Assembly: GCA_964432595.1 (NCBI GenBank) | Contig: CAYSOF010000001.1 | Span: 186,001-250,000, forward strand | Source of the DNA: DASYLJ01 sp964432595 | GTDB taxonomy: Bacteria > Desulfobacterota > Binatia > DP-6 | Reading direction: 5' to 3' | DNA length: 64,000 nucleotides | Part shown: positions 59,824 through 64,000 of the stretch, piece by piece | Numbering within the stretch: the stretch's first letter is position 1 | Layout of the letters: the number at the start of each line of letters is the position of its first letter | The notes under the pieces: model-generated | What the model saw: only the letters and a program-made list of their open reading frames with translations | Told to the model about the DNA's origin: nothing | The model's database searches: none | Translations under genes and position numbers: made by a program

Positions 59824-59859
59824 CGAGTGCCCTTCCGGTGCGAATCGGAAGGGCACTCG
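59824..59859. terminator. 14-bp perfect hairpin just upstream of purM
   Basis: Left arm CGAGTGCCCTTCCG (59824-59837) and its exact complement (59846-59859) enclose an 8-base loop; AGTTTC follows on the plus strand. It may terminate the upstream transcript or form a leader structure in the purM mRNA, 24 bases before its ATG. Confidence 0.5.
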
Positions 59860-59883
59860 AGTTTCTGGCTCCGGTAGCGACGC

Positions 59884-60960
59884 ATGTCTGGTCTCACCGA
59901 GGAACAGGCCGGCGTACGATCCGTGTCGTCGGGTCTCGGCGCGCTGCTGCGCTGGATCCGCCCGACGTTCGACTACGCCCCCGATCATCGACCGACGCTC
60001 GACATCGGATACTTCGCGAATGTAGTCCCGGTCGCTCCGAACCTCGGCATCGCGATCTCGACGGACGGCGTCGGTACGAAGCTGCTGGTTGCGCAGGCTG
60101 CCGGACGGTTCGACACCGTCGGGATCGACTGCGTGGCGATGAACGTCAACGACATCGTGTGCGTGGGTGCGCGGCCGGTGTCGCTGGTCGACTACATCGC
60201 CGTCGAGACGCCCGACGCGGCCATGCTGGGCCCGCTCGGCGAAGGCCTCGCACGCGGGTGCCAGGAAGCCGGCGTCAGCTGTCCCGGCGGCGAGCTCGCC
60301 CAGGTGCGCGAGATGCTGCACCCGTCGAAGGACGGGCGCTCGTTCGACCTGGTCGCGACGGCCATCGGCGTCGTGCCGCTCGATCGCGTCCTGAGCGGAC
60401 AGTCGGTCGCCGCGGGCGACGTGCTGATCGGCTGCACCAGCGCCGGCCTGCACTCGAATGGCTTCACGCTGGCTCGTCGGACGCTGATGGAGCATGCCGG
60501 GCTGCGCTTCGACAGCCATGTGCCCGAACTGGGATCGACGCTGGTCGACGAGCTGCTGAAGCCGACCCGGATCTACGTGCGCGCGGCGATGGCGCTGCTC
60601 GACGCCGGACTCACGGTGCGGGCGCTGGCGCACATCACTGGCGACGGCCTCTTCAACCTCGTCCGCACGACCCGCCCCGTCGGATTCGACATCACCGACT
60701 GGCCGCAGGTTCCCGCGATCTTCCAGCTGATCCAGCGCCACGGCGGGATCGCCGACCACGAGATGTTCCGCGCCTTCAACATGGGCATCGGCTTCTGCGC
60801 GATCGTCGCGCCGTCCGACATTGATCGCGCGTGCGCGGTGCTCCGTGAGGCCGGGGAGCAGGTGCTGGTGCTCGGCACGGCCACCGACGACTCGGAACGC
60901 ACCATCACGTTCCGGCCGAAGGGGTTGGTCGGACGCGCGGGCCGTTTCGACCCGCGCTGA
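59884..60960 (+). CDS. purM: Phosphoribosylformylglycinamidine cyclo-ligase
   Basis: A 358-residue PurM (AIR synthetase): ISTDGVGTKLLVAQAAGRFDTVGIDCVAMNVNDIVCVGARPVSLVDYIAVE, STSAGLHSNGFTLAR, and HITGDGLFNLVRTTRPVGFDIT. The usual HITGGG is HITGDG and Phe-Asn-Leu replaces the common E-N-I, a variant branch of the family. It closes the first imidazole ring in purine synthesis using ATP. purN does not follow; rlpA converges 12 bases away. Confidence 0.92.
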   Translation: MSGLTEEQAGVRSVSSGLGALLRWIRPTFDYAPDHRPTLDIGYFANVVPVAPNLGIAISTDGVGTKLLVAQAAGRFDTVGIDCVAMNVNDIVCVGARPVSLVDYIAVETPDAAMLGPLGEGLARGCQEAGVSCPGGELAQVREMLHPSKDGRSFDLVATAIGVVPLDRVLSGQSVAAGDVLIGCTSAGLHSNGFTLARRTLMEHAGLRFDSHVPELGSTLVDELLKPTRIYVRAAMALLDAGLTVRALAHITGDGLFNLVRTTRPVGFDITDWPQVPAIFQLIQRHGGIADHEMFRAFNMGIGFCAIVAPSDIDRACAVLREAGEQVLVLGTATDDSERTITFRPKGLVGRAGRFDPR

Positions 60961-60972
60961 CCGACCGGAAGA

Positions 60973-61380
60973 TCAGAGCGGCTGGATCAGGACCGACGCG
61001 ACGCCGCGGCCGAGCATCTGGAGCTCGCGGGCGGCGCCGGCGGACAGATCGATGTCACGGTGACGGATGAACGGCCCCCGGTCGTTGATACGGACCAGGA
61101 CGGAACGGCCGTTGTGGAGGTTCGTCACCCGGACCTTGGTCCCGAGCGGCAGGGTCCGATGGGCACCGGTGAGCTCCTCAGGGTTGAAGCGCTCGCCGCT
61201 GGCCGTCTTGCGCCCTGCGAAGCCCGGGCCGTACCAGGAGGCTCTGCCGTTCTTGGCCTCGGGGTAGTCGAGGACGTCGAACTGCTCTGCGCGGGCGATC
61301 CCACCCCACACCACGATCGCCGCCAGAATCACGAAAAGACGGGGAATTGATCCCCCGGCCCATGAGGGCTCGGACTGCAT
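60973..61380 (-). CDS. rlpA: Septal ring lytic transglycosylase RlpA-like protein
   Basis: A 135-residue exported RlpA without SPOR domain: a signal sequence (RLFVILAAIVVWGGIARA), then the double-psi beta-barrel ASWYGPGFAGRKTASGERFNPEELTGAHRTLPLGTKVRVTNLHNGRSVLVRINDRGPF with catalytic Asp and His candidates. Cleaves naked glycan at division sites in known relatives. AGGAG lies 9 bases before ATG. Its leader carries a ydaO/yuaA-type riboswitch, so expression is likely controlled by cyclic di-AMP. Confidence 0.92.
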   Translation of the reverse strand: MQSEPSWAGGSIPRLFVILAAIVVWGGIARAEQFDVLDYPEAKNGRASWYGPGFAGRKTASGERFNPEELTGAHRTLPLGTKVRVTNLHNGRSVLVRINDRGPFIRHRDIDLSAGAARELQMLGRGVASVLIQPL

Positions 61381-61397
61381 ATCCCTGCTCCTTATGC

Positions 61398-61517
61398 GCC
61401 GGCGAAGTTAGCTGACGGGTTCGGGCTGAGGAGCTTGCCCGTCCCGGTCGTATCGGGTCCGACCGGGATTCACCCCTGATGCTGGGTCCTCCGCTCTCCC
61501 CTTGGGAGATTAGGCGC
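61398..61517 (-). promoter_or_regulatory. ydaO/yuaA (cyclic di-AMP) riboswitch in the rlpA leader
   Basis: The minus-strand leader shows the conserved blocks of this class in order: GCGCCTAATC (5' end, 61517), AGAGCGGAGGACCCA, AGGGGTGAATCC, a variable hairpin (CCGGTCG/CGACCGG), GGGC...GCCCGAACCCGTCAGCTAAC and TTCGCCGGCGC (61398). The outer helix P1 would pair GCGCC (61517) with GGCGC (61398). The expression platform is not clear: the AGGAG ribosome-binding site begins 4 bases beyond P1. rlpA-type wall enzymes are known riboswitch partners. A TTGACA lies about 45 bases upstream (61566-61561), with only a weak -10. Confidence 0.9.
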
Positions 61518-61691
61518 TGGTCAAATTTGTTCAGGCGCTTTTGCCGAAGAGCCTCCGGGCTGTCAAGCGACGGTTTCCGGCGCATCTTAGGCCTCGGCTT
61601 CCCAGGATTCTAGCCCGCGAGACATCATCCGGCGTGCATCCGTGCGATCCGGTCCGACGATCGTCGCACCAAATGCGGCTTCCGCGAGCGA

Positions 61692-61719
61692 TTGTCACCG
61701 ACCCCGCGGTGTGTACGAT
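61692..61719 (+). promoter_or_regulatory. Promoter of the DUF255 gene, probably leaderless
   Basis: TTGTCA (61692-61697, five of six bases of TTGACA) is 16 bases upstream of TACGAT (61714-61719). The ATG at 61727 starts just 8 bases after the -10, so the transcript would begin at or next to the start codon. Confidence 0.5.
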
Positions 61720-61726
61720 GCCCGTC

Positions 61727-63769
61727 ATGTCGACGGAAAATCGTCTGGCGCGTGAAACGAGTCCCTATCTCCTCCAGCACGCGCGCAATCCCGTCGACTG
61801 GTATCCGTGGGGCGATGAAGCCTTCGCGCGCGCCCGCGCGGAGAACAAGCCGGTGCTACTCTCGATCGGGTACTCCTCGTGTCACTGGTGTCACGTGATG
61901 GAGCGCGAGTCGTTCGAGAATCCCGAGATTGCGCGCCTGATGAACGATCTCTACGTGAGCATCAAGGTCGATCGCGAGGAGCGTCCCGACATCGACGACG
62001 TCTACATGCGCTCCGTGCAGCTCCTGATCGGACGCGGCGGCTGGCCGTTGACCGTGTTCCTCACGCCAGAGGGGAAGCCGTTCCACGGCGGAACCTATTT
62101 TCCGCCCGTCGACCGCCACGGGATGCCGGGATTCCCGAAGCTGCTGATCGCCGTCGCAAAGGCGTTCCACGAAAAGCCCGAGGACGTCGCGCGAGCGGTG
62201 AGCCAGCTGGTGGCGGGCGTCGGTCGGGCCGACGAGGTGTCGGCGCCGGTCGACACGCTCGACGACACCCTGCCCCGCCGCGCCGCCGAAGCGCTCCTCG
62301 GACACGTGGATGCGGAGCACGGCGGGCTCGGCGGCGCGCCGAAGTTTCCCCATCCCCAGGCGTTTCGTCTCATGTTGCGACAGTACGTCGCCACCGGGCG
62401 TCGAAGCCTGCTCGATGCCGTGACGCTCACGACGACGCGGATGGCCGCCGGCGGAATGCGCGACCAGATCGGCGGTGGATTCCACCGGTATTCCGTCGAC
62501 GAGCGCTGGCTGGTGCCGCACTTCGAGAAGATGCTCTACGACAACGCCGAGCTGCCGCGGCTCTACCTCGAGACTTACCAGGTGACGGGCGACACCGGGT
62601 GCCGTCGCGTGGTGGAGGACACCCTCGACTACGTTCTGCGCGAAATGCGTCACCCGGGCGGCGGATTCTTCTCCGCCACCGACGCAGACAGCGAGGGCGA
62701 GGAGGGCAAGTTCTTCGTCTGGACGCCCGACGAGGTCGCCTCCGTGGTCCCAGCCGAAGACGTCGACCTCGTCTGCCGCTGGTGGGACGTGACGCCGGAG
62801 GGAAATTTCGAGCACCGGAACATTCCGCACCTGACCGTCACGATGGATCAGATCGCCAAGATGTTCGGCCGATCGGAGGCGGACGTCGAGCGGGCGATAG
62901 CCGCCGCTCGCGAACGGCTCTATGCGGCACGCAGTCGGCGCGTTCCGCCCGAACGCGACGAGAAGATCCTGACGAGCTGGAACAGCCTCATGATCGGGAC
63001 GTTGGCCGAGTCGGGTCGGGTTCTCGGCAACGCGGGGTACGTCGCCGCGGCCGCCGCCGCGGCGGAGTTCATCTGGACGCAGGTCCGTGACGGTGACCGT
63101 CTGCTGCACGGTTGGGCCGCCGGCAGCGCAAAACAGGATGCGTTCCTCGACGACCATGCATTCTTCGCCGCCGCCTGCCTGGATCTGTACGAGGCGACCG
63201 GCGACCTCCGCCATTTCGAGCGCGCCCTGGAGATCATGGAGGCGCTCGAGCGCCGGTTCCACGACGGCGAGGGCGGCGCTTACTTCTTCACACCCCACGA
63301 CGGCGAGACGCTGATCGCGCGGAGCAAGTCGGCTTCGGACGGGGCTATTCCGTCGGGCAACGGCGTCGCCGCCGGCGTCCTGCTGCGGCTGCACACGATG
63401 ACGGACGAGGGTCGCTGGCGTACCCGCGCCGAGGAGATACTGCGCCTCTACCATGCCGCGGCCACCAAGAACGCGTTCGGCTACACGACCTACCTGGAAG
63501 CACTCGAGCGCTGGTCGAAAGGTCCGACGGAGATCGTCGTCGTCGGCGAATCGTCGGATCCGGCCACCATCGCGATGTGGCGGACGGTGGCGGAAAAGTT
63601 CGTCCCGCATCGCGTGCTGGTCCATGCGACGCCGGGCACGGCAAATTTGCCGGTGCCGGCGCGGGATCGTCCGGCCGTGGGCGGCGTCGCGACCGCCTAC
63701 GTCTGTCGCGATTTTACCTGTTCCGCGCCCGTGACGGATCCGTCCGATTTGCGCGCCCTGCTCGGCTGA
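61727..63769 (+). CDS. DUF255 thioredoxin-domain protein (YyaL/SSP411 family)
   Basis: A 680-residue protein: N-terminal [58 protein letters not shown] holds the thioredoxin-like CxxC-type site (Cys-His-Trp-Cys), then an alpha/alpha-barrel typical of N-acylglucosamine 2-epimerase-like folds ([67 protein letters not shown]). The function is not known; related human SPATA20. ATG at 61727; an upstream ATG at 61718 is possible. Confidence 0.92.
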   Translation: MSTENRLARETSPYLLQHARNPVDWYPWGDEAFARARAENKPVLLSIGYSSCHWCHVMERESFENPEIARLMNDLYVSIKVDREERPDIDDVYMRSVQLLIGRGGWPLTVFLTPEGKPFHGGTYFPPVDRHGMPGFPKLLIAVAKAFHEKPEDVARAVSQLVAGVGRADEVSAPVDTLDDTLPRRAAEALLGHVDAEHGGLGGAPKFPHPQAFRLMLRQYVATGRRSLLDAVTLTTTRMAAGGMRDQIGGGFHRYSVDERWLVPHFEKMLYDNAELPRLYLETYQVTGDTGCRRVVEDTLDYVLREMRHPGGGFFSATDADSEGEEGKFFVWTPDEVASVVPAEDVDLVCRWWDVTPEGNFEHRNIPHLTVTMDQIAKMFGRSEADVERAIAAARERLYAARSRRVPPERDEKILTSWNSLMIGTLAESGRVLGNAGYVAAAAAAAEFIWTQVRDGDRLLHGWAAGSAKQDAFLDDHAFFAAACLDLYEATGDLRHFERALEIMEALERRFHDGEGGAYFFTPHDGETLIARSKSASDGAIPSGNGVAAGVLLRLHTMTDEGRWRTRAEEILRLYHAAATKNAFGYTTYLEALERWSKGPTEIVVVGESSDPATIAMWRTVAEKFVPHRVLVHATPGTANLPVPARDRPAVGGVATAYVCRDFTCSAPVTDPSDLRALLG

Positions 63770-63776
63770 CGCCGTA

Positions 63777-64000
63777 CTATTTGCCGATGAACTTCGGCGG
63801 CCGGCGTTCGCGCTGTGCGGCCAGGCCTTCCTGGAGATCCTTGCTGGACCGCACCACCCGGTGCAGCTCCTCCAGGTCTTCGCGCGGCGTGTTGCGTCGA
63901 AAACCGATCGCGCGCTGCACGAACGCCTTCATCGCGCGGATCGACAGCGGGGCATTCTGCGTGATCTGACGCGTCAGCCCGCCGAGGGCGCCGTCGAGCT
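63777..64000 (-). CDS. Enoyl-CoA hydratase/isomerase family protein, C-terminal part
   Basis: Translating the minus strand from the window edge gives LTRQITQNAPLSIRAMKAFVQRAIGF, then SSKDLQEGLAAQRERRPPKFIGK at the stop (TAG at 63779-63777). That is the C-terminal helical region and ERR-PP-F-GK ending of crotonase-fold enzymes. The N-terminal CoA-binding core lies beyond the window. Converges on the DUF255 gene with 7 bases between stops. Confidence 0.85.
   Translation of the reverse strand, partial: LDGALGGLTRQITQNAPLSIRAMKAFVQRAIGFRRNTPREDLEELHRVVRSSKDLQEGLAAQRERRPPKFIGK

Noticed and set aside
59733..59883. Purine riboswitch before purM
   Set aside because: No conserved junction elements of the purine aptamer; only hairpins without known class.

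Overview
This is a 64-kb stretch of a very G+C-rich bacterial chromosome, apparently gap-free, with no rRNA, tRNA, insertion sequence, prophage or CRISPR that I can see. The chromosomal origin lies inside it. dnaA, dnaN, gyrB and gyrA are read leftward from about 55.05 kb, and hemL, atpB/atpE, a parB homologue and purM are read rightward. DnaA-box-like sequences sit in the dnaA-dnaN gap and over the dnaA start. Gene direction changes around 53.5-55.2 kb, as expected at a bidirectional origin. The gene repertoire suggests a Deltaproteobacteria-like Gram-negative of the Desulfobacterota/Myxococcota/Binatota type: b and b' ATP synthase subunits, bactofilin beside ParAB, MltA and RlpA, an octaheme c-type cytochrome with TPRs, a plant-type glutamate-cysteine ligase, LLM-class flavin oxidoreductases, and many acyl-CoA and SDR enzymes. 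That placement is inference, not proof.

Layout. 0-9 kb: end of a glutathione S-transferase; glycolate oxidase genes glcD-glcE, with glcF about 5 kb away; a metallo-hydrolase, an LLM flavin oxidoreductase and a CbiX-like chelatase; and a coupled zinc-ribbon/LemA/M48 protease block. 9-18 kb: MltA, two coupled short-chain dehydrogenases, an FAD oxidoreductase, a LysM L,D-transpeptidase, a YjbQ-family protein, one member of an uncharacterised paralogous pair, glutamate-cysteine ligase and a GPH-type symporter. 18-27 kb: a secreted sulfatase-like protein with an aberrant active-site motif and a Cys-rich tail; a divergently read octaheme-HEAT-TPR lipoprotein; SPOR, isoprenylcysteine-methyltransferase-like and MaoC genes; and a coupled TetR-XRE regulator pair. 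27-34 kb: a zinc alcohol dehydrogenase and a TetR-acyl-CoA dehydrogenase-acyl-CoA dehydrogenase-M14 peptidase operon.

34-46 kb: F1Fo ATP synthase genes (b', b, delta, alpha, gamma, beta, epsilon), bactofilin, parB, parA, rsmG, jag, yidC, yidD, rnpA and rpmH. 46-55 kb: gpsA, gyrA, gyrB, dnaN, dnaA. 55-64 kb: hemL, two small AtpI/AtpZ-like genes, atpB, atpE, a second parB, the second copy of the uncharacterised family, purM, rlpA, a DUF255 protein and the end of an enoyl-CoA hydratase. The ATP synthase genes are therefore split across the origin, with membrane subunits a and c on the right arm and the rest on the left.

The most notable non-coding element is a leader upstream of rlpA on the minus strand that carries the conserved blocks of the ydaO/yuaA (cyclic di-AMP) riboswitch. 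Others are an identical 16-bp palindrome right after the stop codons of both gyrA and atpC, a compact symmetric divergent promoter between glcD and mltA, long perfect hairpins after atpE and before purM, and a probable AUA start codon for the M14 peptidase.
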